Assembly (NCBI GenBank): GCA_029532415.1
Contig: JAQOTA010000054.1
Span: 1,488,001-1,552,000, forward strand
Direction of reading: 5' to 3'
DNA from: Marasmius tenuissimus
Lineage: Eukaryota; Basidiomycota; Agaricomycetes; Agaricales; Marasmiaceae
DNA length: 64,000 nt
The notes below the pieces were generated by a model, which saw only the letters and a list, made by a program, of their open reading frames with translations, had not been told where the DNA came from and searched no databases. Each line of letters starts with the position of its first letter. Position 1 is the stretch's first letter. Made by a program: the position numbers and the translations under genes. Of this stretch, positions 24,154 through 34,944 are shown piece by piece.

Positions 24154-25806
24154 ACCAGCTATCCTTCAGGGGTTTGGGGGCATACAATAGCTGGGGGTGT
24201 ATCTGGGTCGTAACGGTTTATATTCTGAGGTTTTGATCGGGAATTTTTTTATGAAAGCTTCGGCAGTATTGAAGGCTGGCTATGTAACATAGACATTCAC
24301 AGGCCACAAAGGGTAATACCACGTTGCTCTGCCCTAGACCGTTCTTCACCAAGCCCTGACGAGATTGCGGAGATTCGAGAAGCGGGAAAGAGTCGTAAGT
24401 AATTTGACTTCAGTGGGCGGACAATGGGGTTGATTTCGAGATGGGGAAGGAAAGGATGCAGACTGTAATAAGTAATTGTTGCAGTACGGCTGATCCCGAT
24501 GGGCTAACTCCAATGTATAGGTCCCCGCCCTATGGGGTCGGACAAAGTTTCCTGCCACGCGGCTGCCCAACTGTATTGGGTGCAGAAAAGAGACAAACAG
24601 CTGGGAAGGCCGGTGGCTGTAAACACGATTTGAACGCGATCCAACGTGACCCCAGAACAACAATAGTTTGTCACTTGAGGGTCGCAAGTTGGAATCTTGG
24701 TTTCCTTCCAAAGGCTGCAGGGTTTATTGTCAAATCACTAGAGCGGTAGAAATGACACACGGTTCGTACCTGGGCTTATTGTGTTTAGTCGGCGGCTCGG
24801 TAATGAGATTCGAGATTGTTGATCAGATGAGGGAGAAACGGAAAATACAGAAACGTGGTTTTCTATTGTGTTTTCGTGGACAGACAGAGAAAATCACAGA
24901 TATTTGAATCGTCATTCGGAACACTGAGATTGATATGGAAGTGCCTCGGAGGACCCTACTTCCTAGAATCCTCGTTGTTGGATTCTCAGTATGTATATAG
25001 CTCGTCGACTCAGTTGGACAGCTTAGAGCCGTGTGGGATACCACAAATTCCGGTACTATGGGGTCGCATTCATGCAGGGCATCTATCAATCTGTAACGGG
25101 GGTTCGTCACCGACCAAGCTTGAGCAAGACATGACTCTCAGGTACTAACCGAAAATCTCTCAATGACCGAGTCCAATTACAATGGTCCACCCCCACCTTC
25201 AGGCTCATGGCCGACCCTCCGACATTCACTGCCCACTGTAACTCGGCATCGAAGAGAAATAGTGGCCAAAACAAGGGAACACGTTGGCGACAAGGACAAC
25301 AGGGACATCCTTCAAGAGTTCAAGAGTCAAATGCACAAGAACAAGGGCAAATTTTGCCACAGGGTGGCATTGAGTCCTGTACACAAGGGAGCGCTAGGAA
25401 GCCGAACAAAATCATGCAAAGAAAATGACTACTTAGGCAAAGCTGGGGCCCGGCGAATTGGGAGCCAGCCGTGAGAAAGCTGGCAAAGCGACTTGTGCCC
25501 GACAGTCCCGAAAGAGATTCGTGGCCAGGCTCCCCGAATACCTGATACTATATACCCTGGGGCCTGCTTTGCCCTGCTCAAGCATCTTATCACTTCCCAT
25601 ACATCGCTATAAAAGCAAACCAAATGGCCTCAGGAGCGGTTGAACAATTATACAGAGAATAAGATATGAGCAGGCGGAATGGGGTGATAACGATATGCCT
25701 AACAGTACAAATCTCCAGTAACAATGTGCGTGTCGTAGCAAGTTCGTAAGAATAGCAAGCCAAATCCCAAGCAAAGAACGAATAAGAGTCCATAAACGGA
25801 GCAAGT
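24154..25806. other. Intergenic region, 1.65 kb
   Basis: It holds the promoter of the CCCH gene at its left end and the 3' flank of the RING gene at its right. Open frames near 25163-25474 have no splice context or recognisable product. A tRNA-like patch near 24640-24700 was examined and did not fold. Confidence 0.35.
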
Positions 25807-27328
25807 TCAAGGCGCAGAGGAGGTACCACCACTTAGGAGCGGTGTCCTTTCCGATGAAGAGTCGGGGTCCTGGGTATGGGAGGGAGCGTCTTCGTCGACA
25901 TGAGAAGAATCAGGGTCGGTGGGAGCATTGGGCTGTGTTACGTCTGACTTGCAAACGGGGCACTGAGAAAGTGCTCAGTAAAACCAGTTCAAGATGTGCA
26001 AGGGTCAAAACATACCAGTTTCTTCCGATGGATCAACCATTCATCCACCTCATCCAAATGGAATATGTGATGGCACGGTAGCACTCTGACTTTATCCCCT
26101 TTCTCGAATTCGGAGAGGCAGATAGCACACTCCATCTGTTGCTCGAACCAGGGCTGCTCAACCGCCTCAGCGGCGGGCACCGACGTAGAGGAGTTGGAAG
26201 GCTCAGCCTCGCAAGGTTCTGATGACAGGTCTTCGCTAGGGCTAACAGGTTTTGTAGAAAGCCCTTGTTCGAGGTCGACATCCAAAGACGTCACGGGCTC
26301 ACTACCGTCGTGCTTTTCCCAGCCGTTGCCTGTCCAAACTCTCCAGGGGAGACTGTGTACTATATCTTCGGGTGCACGCTCCCGCTGTGCAGCTCTTGCG
26401 GCCCGTACACGATGTATGAGAAGAGTAAGGAACGTCAGGATGGACGGGAGTAGCAAGATTGTGATGAATGTGATGATGGGCCTGGAATGTGTTTAACACG
26501 GGAGGAGATCACGCTAATCAATGCACGTACGAGTACCATTCCCATGCAGAGTACTCCGCCGTAATCAATAGGGAAAGTGTGCGAAGACCCGAATGAGAGG
26601 TATTCGACGTCGCTATCAGATGTGAGAGTTCAACATAGTCTGAATATCTTATGAACGTTGCAGCGATCTTAACGTCCGATGAGTCTTCTGTACTACGACC
26701 AGTGGTATCAGCAAAGGATCAAGGATAAGGAAAAGATCACGAACCCGGGCTGAACATGTTCACCAAGGTATCTGGATTCCTGGAAACCTCCGGATTATCA
26801 CCACCCACAATGACAGCTCGTGCGCCCAGCCTCTGTGCTTCCCTAACTTTGGCAACGAACTCGCAGCTTCCGCGTTGCACCAAAGCTATCCACGGTTCCG
26901 AAGGATTGGGTTCATTAGGTCCAGGAACACAGAGCTTAGGACAGCCGAGATTGGGAGGTGGTTCAACCAAGGACTGATTCGAGCATTGAACGGTGAATGA
27001 AGATAACGGGATCACATAACCAAGTATTGGTGTAGTGATTTCCTCCCCGAATGCGGCTATAATCCAAGGAAAAGTGGCGTTCAAAATTGGACTATCGATA
27101 AATATTAGATAAAGACATACCTGGTCTCGATGGAAAAGACACGATAGGTGACCGATCCACAACTGATACCGTACTCTCTGCGCCCCATACCCAGTTTAAC
27201 CAACCCTTTTCCGGACTTGCTCTTCGTGTGAGCTGAGTTACGAATTCTCCAAGTGGGTAAGAATAAACCTGATGAAAAAGAGAAAGAAAGAGCATGAAAG
27301 ACGTAAGAAATCGGCTGAACAAATCCAT
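25807..27328 (-). CDS. PA-TM-RING ubiquitin ligase
   Basis: Five exons (27121-27328, 26741-27056, 26531-26692, 26016-26481, 25807-25962) encode 435 residues. A signal peptide (about 1-23) precedes a protease-associated (PA) domain with [34 protein letters not shown] and [12 protein letters not shown] transmembrane helix at about 230-253 ([20 protein letters not shown]) follows, then a cytosolic RING-H2 with C347, C350, C365, H367, H370, C385 and C388 ([20 protein letters not shown]). The layout is that of PA-TM-RING E3 ligases of the endomembrane system, which ubiquitinate membrane cargo. The C-terminus ends in an acidic Ser-rich tail with ERTPLL, a possible dileucine sorting signal. It shares a 221-bp promoter with ALG11. 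Confidence 0.93.
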
Positions 27329-27420
27329 GGTGGATTTGCTCGCAGGGAGGTGGTTGAAAGGAAAGATTGGTGGGGCTTGAATTGAATGGTCGCCATCTGG
27401 CCCAGTGCCCAGATCACATA

Positions 27421-27432
27421 TTAGGGTTAGGG
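27421..27432 (+). promoter_or_regulatory. TTAGGG telobox-like pair in divergent promoter
   Basis: TTAGGGTTAGGG lies in the 221-bp gap between the PA-TM-RING gene (-, start 27328) and ALG11 (+, start 27550). In several fungi such telomere-type repeats in promoters are bound by Tbf1-type Myb factors. That role here is inference from sequence alone. Confidence 0.5.
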
Positions 27433-27549
27433 TCACTACGCAATTTCCGGCTCGCGTGGCCGAGGCTCGAGCGGCGTGGCAGTTCTCAAAGCTCGAGACT
27501 CTATTTCTCGACTACCACTACTTAAGACTTGCCTTCACTCGATGTTGCT

Positions 27550-29467
27550 ATGCTGCTAGCTGTATTACTCTCTCTATCTCTGTCTGGCCTAGTATCTCTT
27601 GTGATACCGTGGATTATCATCAGTCTCTATTTCGCGCACATTCGATCCAGCAACGAGTCACGTCGAAATATTGCCTTGAAGGAACTCGGTATATCACCAA
27701 TTAACAAACGATTGGTCGGATTTTTCCATCCTTACTGGTTAGTACGCATCTTTTGACTCTTTCCATCCTATGGTTAAGGCTCTTGTAGTAATGCTGGCGG
27801 AGGCGGCGAACGCGTACTTTGGACTGCAATAGCTGCAATACAGCGAACCGAGCCTGATGTCATTTCAGTTGTCTACAGTGGTGACATCGACGCGACGAAC
27901 GAAGAGATACTCGAAAAGGTCAAGGTGGGTGTCTTCTGGCTCATTGTATCTATCGCGTTCCTGAAGAAATTGTAGGCTCGTTTCGACATTGCTTTGGATC
28001 CAACCAAAATCATATTTGTGTTCCTACAACGGCGGATACTAATAGAGGATTCGACTTGGCCGTTCTTCACTTTGCTTGGGCAAAGCCTAGGGTCGATGGC
28101 ACTCGTGTGGGAGGCCATGAACAAGCTTATACCCGATCTGTATATTGACACGATGGGCTATGCGTTCACATTCCATGTCGTCAAATGGGTCGCACAAATA
28201 CCTGTCGGAGCATATGTTCATTACCCCACCATTAGCACTGACATGTTGAAGAGGGTTCAATCGCGACAACGTGGCCATACCAACTCGGGTGCTATTTCAT
28301 CCTCATCTATCCTCAGTTCAGCAAAATTCATGTTCGTATCCTCGCCAATGCGCTTGCGAAGCCGTCTGATGTCTCTATTCCTAGATACTATCGCCTATTT
28401 ATGTACTACTACTCCCTTTCTTTGCGCAGTGCCCTATTCATTATGGCTAACTCTTCATGGACAAAGAATCACGTCGATTCGGTCCTTCGTCATTCCGACC
28501 CTTTAGCCGACTTTTTCCATCTCGTTAACCCTCCCCTTTTCGCGCTGCGTTACCTCGCCTCGCAGAATGACAAACCTGTGACGTCCGCACGGATTGTCTA
28601 CCCACCCTGCGATACGCGTGAAATGGCCAAGTTCACGCTAAATGACAGGGAGCGTGTCATTGTCAGCATAGCACAGTTCCGGTAAGCTCCCCTTCAAAAT
28701 CCCGGTGATCCTTTTATGACTCATTTCCCGCCTTTAGGCCAGAGAAAGATCATGCTACACAGATATACGCTTTGCATGAACTAATCAAGAGTCATCCAGA
28801 GCTCCGTGAGACCGTAAAACTCGTCATGATTGGTGGTAGCCGAAACGACCAAGATGCCTCCCGGGTGACAGATCTCCGAAGACTCGCTAAGGAACTGAAA
28901 CTCGAGGTGAGCGCGCTCCCATCGTCCCCGAATATTCATGTTTACAGCACTCCCAGGATCGAGTAGAACTCCTCGTCAACGCCCCATACCCGGACATGTT
29001 GGCTAGGCTTTCGAAGGCTAGCATTGGAATGAACACGATGGTAGATGAACACTTCGGTATAAACGTCGTTGAATATATGGTACGCGCGACCTCGTTTTGT
29101 TTTTCTTTTTGTTGATTCTCAATTCATCCATCCTTTTTGTTTTCTGCCAGGCTGCCGGGGTGATCCCTGTAGTCCATGCGTCCGCGGGACCTTTAAACGA
29201 CATTGTGGTACCATTCAACGGAGGACATACCGGTGAGATTGGGTCTCTCTCTCCATACGATCACTTGTTTGTTGATACTGTGGATCAGGATATCATGCAA
29301 AGACCCCAGCTGAGTTTGCTCAGGCACTGCATACTGCGCTGTCTCTCGGCCCGGAAGAAGAACTGGCGGTCAGACAACGTGCACGGACTTGGGCGGTGCA
29401 GAGGTTCTCGAATGAGGAGTTTGAGACTGAGTGGGATGCGAGTGGGTGGAAACAGTGGTTGCGTTGA
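27550..29467 (+). CDS. ALG11: ALG11 alpha-1,2-mannosyltransferase
   Basis: Eight exons (27550-27737, 27789-27924, 27976-28331, 28385-28681, 28738-28906, 28957-29079, 29151-29232, 29289-29467) encode 509 residues. ALG11 adds the fourth and fifth mannoses to Man3GlcNAc2-PP-dolichol on the cytosolic face of the ER. Features are an N-terminal membrane helix, [16 protein letters not shown] (residues ~58-74), [65 protein letters not shown], and the GT-B donor site [14 protein letters not shown] (413-426) followed by PVVHASAGP. The tail [20 protein letters not shown] closes the protein as expected. Start: first ATG directly before the hydrophobic helix. Confidence 0.96.
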
Positions 29468-29871
29468 CGTATGAAGATGAAGTATCGGCCATGTTGCGAT
29501 ACACAGATTGGAAGAGTTACTCCTTTAGACTTCGCAAATTTCGACCACGACATGATTTTCAGCGGCCAACCGGTCCGCTTCTTCCCGAGAGGACTTCACT
29601 CCCGTTCTCGTTCATCTCGACTCCCGACCCGCCTGAATGGTATTATTGCAACTTCCTTCGACACTATTCTGTTCGCTACGATCGCTTTAGCAATGCACAC
29701 CCCTATCTCCAGCAGTCTTCTACTATCCAGTCTTCTGATTATCGAACGGGCCCCATTATTTTACCCGGGACTGAGCTCAGTCCTCACCCCACCTCATAAA
29801 GAAGCTGACTGCGAATATGAGTCATCTCTAACTTCCACGACGAACTCATCCACGCCCGCCAGCTTTCCTCC
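29468..29871. other. Intergenic region ALG11 / MFS
   Basis: These 404 bp hold the 3' end of ALG11 and the promoter of the MFS pseudogene. A long open frame crosses it but is out of frame with the MFS exon and has no family resemblance. Confidence 0.35.
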
Positions 29872-31922
29872 ATGTCTGGAACTGATATTTCTCTCTCAGA
29901 CGAAGCAAATTTACAGCTTGCTACACAGGTTCCTTTACCTCCGTCCACAGACTCTCTCAATGTCGCGGCGAACTATAGAGAAGCTCTTCAAGATTTGCAG
30001 AGGATCCCCGAAACATTCCTGGTCGAAAGTGAAGACGAAGCCTACGAGAATGACAGACGGGCGAATGAATTTTCGTTACCCCCTTTAGATAGAGGAATCA
30101 AGGCCTGGACATTCGTACGTTGAACTGTGAAATTCCACTTGCCGTTTTATTTTGAGCTATACATCAACAGCTGACTGCAGCCTTCTTCGTTGAGGCCATC
30201 GTGTGGGGTTTTCCAAACTCGTTTGGTGTGTTCTTGGATGGTGAGCAGACAGTTATGAGCGTCTGTAAATGTTGAATTCGAACGAAGATTCCTTCTATTC
30301 CATGAAGAATATCTCACCGATCCAAAGTACTCGACGCAATCGAATGCCTCGTCTCTCCTCCCGTTGATTGGACCCCTTTCATCTGGGATCATGTATTGCT
30401 CGGGTTTGACTAGATCGATAACTCGGCGAGGGGTAGTACACTGATTATAATACCGAAGGTCCTTTGATCAATACGCTGATCTCACGCTGGCCTCATCATC
30501 GAAGACTCGTTACGTGGGCCGGGGCGTTACTTTGTTGGGTTTCTCTCTTTGGAGCGAGCTACACCACGAAGGTGTCCGATTTCATTGTGTCCAAGCTCCA
30601 AATGTTAATTGACGGTGCTACCTTCTTAGGTCAAGCTTCTCGTCGTTTTGCAGGGTGTGCTATACGCCATCGGAGGGGGTAAGGCTAGGTGGGCTCTGCG
30701 AAACGAAGGACTGATAATCCCTTCTGCAGCGTTATTGTACTATCCATGTACGTCATTCATGTCTGAATGGTTCGTGGAAAGGCGTGGCTTCGCGAATGGT
30801 GTTAGGTTTACTGGTACGTTTCTCACTGATTTCGCACTGGTATGTACGTAACGTCATATGCTTATTGGATTGATCCCCAGGCTCTTCTGCCGGAGGACTG
30901 ATATTACCTCTGGTCCTACCCTATGTGATATCCTCCTATGGCTCTTCCAAGACCCTTCGAATTCTGGGTATTGCAATCGCCACGCTTCTCGTGCCCTGTC
31001 TTTCTTTTGTGAAAGGACGCCTTCCGGACCAAGACCTCGTGGGTTAGCCACTGGAGATACATCGATAAGGAAAAGAGACTGGTTAAAGAATACCGCATTC
31101 TGGATCTTGATAGCTGCGAACACATTCTAAGGATTCGGCTACTTCGCACCCATGCTATGGCTGCCGAGTGAGCAAAGTTCATCCGATAAACATCACTTTT
31201 CAAGGACTGACGTTCTATTCAAAAGCTTTCGCCAGTGCTTTGAACCTGAGTAGCGCAAATGCTGCCATCGCCCTCTCTATGCTTAATGGTAAGGAAGAGC
31301 GTCGCTCATCGCATTATGATCCATTTCTTCATGGTCTAGTACCGTAGGTGCATCGGCTGTGGGAAGGTTAATCTTGGGTCACCTATCAGACAAGCTCAAC
31401 CCATGGTTACTCGCTCTCTCAACGCTCGTTTCTACCTCGCTGTCAACGTTCATTCTGTGGGGTATTCTGTCGACTAATTTCACCGGTCTCCTCGCCTTTG
31501 GCATAGTTTATGGTGCTTTGGCCGGGGGATGGAGTTGTGTGTGGGCTGGATTTGTACGACCACTCGCTAGTGAGTTTACTTCCTCGACCTTTGTTCGTTG
31601 GTTTTCATCTGTCTTCCCGTATACAGGTGACGACCCGACATTAGTAACGACGCTCTTAGGGTACTTGATGCTTTCTCGAGGAATCGGAAACATCTTCTCG
31701 ACCCTGATCTCCTCCGCCCTGTTGTCGGGCGGTTTGGATTCGAACTCGACCTCTGTCTCTTACCACTCCCCTCGTACTGGATTCCAAGTGGACAATGGAA
31801 AGTACGGGAAGATGATCTTTTATGTTGGTGCATGCTACGCAGGGGCAGCTGCGATAAGCTTAACTGGCTGGCTTCGCGAGGTGGTGGATAGGAGAAATGG
31901 TGTTTCCCGGCTCCAGGGTTAA
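29872..31922 (+). pseudogene. Monocarboxylate-transporter-like MFS gene, inactivated copy
   Basis: The exon layout and protein follow the minus-strand copy at 32156-34286. Recognisable parts include FSLPPLDRGIKAWTF, FFVEAIVWGFPNSFGVFLD, LLPLIGPLSSGIMYC, SSAGGLILPLVLPYVISS and SAVGRLILGHLSDKLNPW, so this was a 12-helix MCT-type (SLC16/Mch-like) carrier. Two lesions are visible. After VKGRLP (31009-31026) about 22 nt are missing relative to the other copy, so the frame slips and meets TAG at 31045-31047. In the correct downstream frame, FWILIAANTF is followed by TAA at 31128-31130 where the other copy has CAA (Gln). The first exon (29872-30114) and the last exons remain open, so decay looks recent. 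Confidence 0.78.
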
Positions 31923-32155
31923 AGATCCAAATATTCTGTTCCTAAATAATGTAGTTTTGTTTGTCTTTTTCTATCGTGACGTGAGCGGGTATGCCTGCGC
32001 AGTAGCAGTGCTGTCGATAGTAGGATTGGAGGAGTCGTTTATAGCAAGTTGCGATCAAGTGTTGAATGCGGTAGATTCCCTTGAATATAAGGGGGATGAG
32101 AGCCATGAAAGATTCAGCGAGGGTATTTACTGACTATTGTTACTGACACCGGTAC

Positions 32156-34286
32156 CTAGTCGTCTAACCTGGCTACTTCCTGCAATCTCGCTTTCCTATC
32201 ACTAACCCAACCCATTACACTAACGAGAGCCGCACCCGCAAAGCACGACCCAGCATACAAGATCATCTTCTCATATTTGCCGTTATCTACCGAGAAGCCA
32301 GTCGGACCAGGAGATGGGATGCTGGTGCTCATGTTTGAGTGGTTGGATAAGGCGGAGGATATGGGCGTGGATAGAATGTTCCCAATCCCCCTCGAAAGCC
32401 CCAAGTACCCAAATATTAAGGTAACAACCCTGGGATCGTCGCGACCAAATGGTCGGATGAACGAACTCCACAGACTGCTCCATCCGCCGGCTAGTAGTCC
32501 GTAGACAATACCAAACGCGAGGAGACCACCAAAGGTGGTTGAAAAGACCCCCCAGAGAATGAAGGTTACCAGGGACGTAGAAGCGAGGGTTGTGACCGCA
32601 AGAAGCCACGGGCTCCATTTATCAGACAAGTATCCCATCGCGAGCCCACTGAAGAAAGAGGAACCTAACGATTCCGCGTCAACTAGGCCCCTTTTCGGGT
32701 GCGAATGACTCACCGTTCAACATCGCCAAAGCGATGGATGCCTTCGCCGGCTTGATTCGCAGCGCAGTCGCGAAGGCTGACAAGTATTGAGGATCGAAAT
32801 TTGCCTTAACCGAAAACTAAGAAGACTCACAAGGCATCCACAGGATCGGGACGAAATGACCGAATCCTTGCAGCGTATTAACAGAGATGATCAACCAGAA
32901 CGTTCGTTTCCTGAGCCAACCCTTGGCCGTTCCACGAGGCTCCGGACCAGTTACACGAGAACGCAACTCTGGGAGACGGCCCTTGGCAAAAGGTAAAAGG
33001 GGAAGCAAAAGTGAGGTGATTGCAATTGATAAGAATCGCAGAGTTTTTTCTGGCCCGTAAGAAGAGATCATGGGGGGTAAGACTAATGGTAGAATAACAC
33101 CTCCCAGGGCGGTCCCTGCATGGTGGGAGTCAGTAGCAGTCAAGAAACAGGGAAACTGGATTGATATACCGGCAAAGAGAGCCCCGTTTGCCAGGCCCCT
33201 GCGTTCCAAGAACCACTCAGGCAGGTACGACAACAACGGATAGTAAAGGAACACTTGGGAGCAGCACTGAGATTTTCTGTCCTTCAATAATCGGCGCATG
33301 GTACTTACCCCCACCCAGAGCGTACACTACACCTTGTAGGAAGACAAGAAGTGGGACCTGCACATACACTGATCAGACATAGTAGGAGCGATGTCTGAGT
33401 GAAATAGGACGTACTCTAGTCGTGTAACTGGCCGCGAATAGCGAGGCACCGCATAAAGGAACACCGCTCCACATAAGCAGTCGTCGAAAGTGTGGGCATT
33501 TTTCCATAAAGGCAATTATTATGGGCCCTGGATAAACCGTTTCTATGAGGATATGTCAGAAATCTCGAACGACGACTGACCGGAACAATACATGATTCCG
33601 GATGCCAGTGGTCCGATCAATGGGAGGAGGAGAGAGGCATTTGACTGCTGTGTGTACTTCGAGTCATTGTTATACGCTATTGTGGTATTTGAGATTGAAA
33701 AGGAGATAGGTCAACGTCAGTGGGCGGCACTTGCCATCTAAGAATACTCCAAATGAGCCCGGGAAGCCCACAACAATTGCTTCTATCATAAAAGCAGCGA
33801 CGAGCTGGACCATAGCTCAAGATTCAGTCATCAATCGACAAAGGGGTGGACGAAAAACAACGCACAAATGACCAGGCGCCGAAGCCACCGTCCACCGGCG
33901 GCAACACTAGGAAAAAAATACCACGTTATATGCCTTTTGCCCAACCCGAAAATGCAAAAAACATTCTAAATACTTGCTATAGCGAAAATGCAGCGAAAAG
34001 TTGGCGTAATCAATTGCACATTTTGAATTTTGCCTGAATATCCGCAAAATCAGATATTTAGACTGTTGATTCTATTTTCGAGTTTCGAAAACGCATCCAA
34101 CGTGGTATCTTTTTCCTAGTGCAAGGAAGATTCGTTGAGAAGTCCTGTAGTCCCTGAAGTTGGCTCTGCTACGACCACATCTGAGTTGGCCTGGGGTGTG
34201 GTTGGGAGTTCCACGACCGTACTGAAAGATCTAGCTGGCAACTCGGGAAGTTCGTGATGTTCACGAGAATGTTCAGTAGAGGCCAT
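32156..34286 (-). CDS. Monocarboxylate-transporter-like MFS gene with MITE in exon 1
   Basis: Nine exons (33866-34286, 33735-33804, 33581-33676, 33415-33542, 33309-33357, 33170-33253, 32831-33115, 32714-32773, 32156-32664) would give 493 residues once the 217-bp element at 33905-34121 and one 3-bp target copy are left out. Residues ~1-55 are a cytosolic lead. Helices include AAFMIEAIVVGFPGSFGVFL, LLLPLIGPLASGIMYC and GGVILPLVLPPMISSYG, and the central loop reads AKGRLPELRSRVTGPEPRG. As read, the insertion places TAG directly after SSLH. Translation from a downstream Met (for example in FMIEA) or splicing using the element's right end cannot be excluded. Intron 2 starts with GC (GCAAGT). The gene is tail-to-tail with the pseudogene copy, 233 bp apart. 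Confidence 0.72.
33905..34121. mobile_element. CACTA-type miniature inverted-repeat element (MITE)
   Basis: The 217-bp element begins CACTAGGAAAAAAATACCAC and ends with the reverse complement of CACTAGGAAAAAGATACCAC. The inverted repeats are 23 bp with one mismatch. It is flanked by a 3-bp target duplication CAA (33902-33904 and 34122-34124). CACTA-starting ends plus 3-bp duplications are the hallmark of CACTA (EnSpm/CMC) DNA transposons. The interior is AT-rich with no coding capacity, so it is non-autonomous. Removing it restores the MFS reading frame exactly (SSL joined to PPVDGG). Confidence 0.9.
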
Positions 34287-34944
34287 TGCGATACTGATTT
34301 TTTTGTCTTGATTCCAGAACAGGTAAGAGGGAACAGATGTAGGGAGGAGAGACAAGCGAGGGTATCGAAATGAGAACGGTTTATGACTCAGACTGGCTAT
34401 CCGTTCCAAAGGAGATATATGGTTTGTTGGGTTAGTAAGTCAATATGTTAGTACACAAGGCTTTGTGGTCACCGGAACCGCTGACGACAACACTTCGCCC
34501 AAAAAAAAAGAGACATACGGTTCATCGGGCGTATACGTACCTCTCTAGTCAAATTCTTGAGGCTAGTCCAATTGAAGAACCCTGTAGTGAGTCCATGTTT
34601 CTTATGAGTTGTATCGAAATTAAAACAGACGCGTTGGGGCGTGTTGATAGCACATGATTTGTCGTACATGATGGTCCGGCAGAGGAGAGGCGTGATGTGT
34701 CACGTACTTTGTCACGTAGTGTTAAATATCCTTAAATATCTGGGTCACACACTGGTCACACCCGTTGGAGAAATCTTCGCGTCTGGAACGTTATTATAAT
34801 TGAACTTGACCATCACCTTCAATCATTCTTTTGCTCGTTATAACGTTGAAACATTGACGTATCGAGACACCTCTAAGGCGCTAATGTCATTGCAGGACTC
34901 GAAACCGACTTCAAAACGACGCCGCTGAATACCACTTTCCATCA
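34287..34944. other. Divergent intergenic region
   Basis: 658 bp separate the MFS gene (-) from the first Zn-cluster/coiled-coil gene (+). A repeated CCTTAAATATC lies at 34719-34739. No gene was seen. Confidence 0.35.

Noticed and set aside
24640..24700. tRNA-like patch (GGGTCGCAAGTTGGAATC)
   Set aside because: A T-arm-like string is present, but the stem mismatches and no acceptor, D or anticodon arms pair at the right distances.
29471..30088. 205-codon plus-strand frame across the ALG11/MFS gap
   Set aside because: It overlaps the first MFS exon in another frame. The MFS frame is confirmed by the paralogue.
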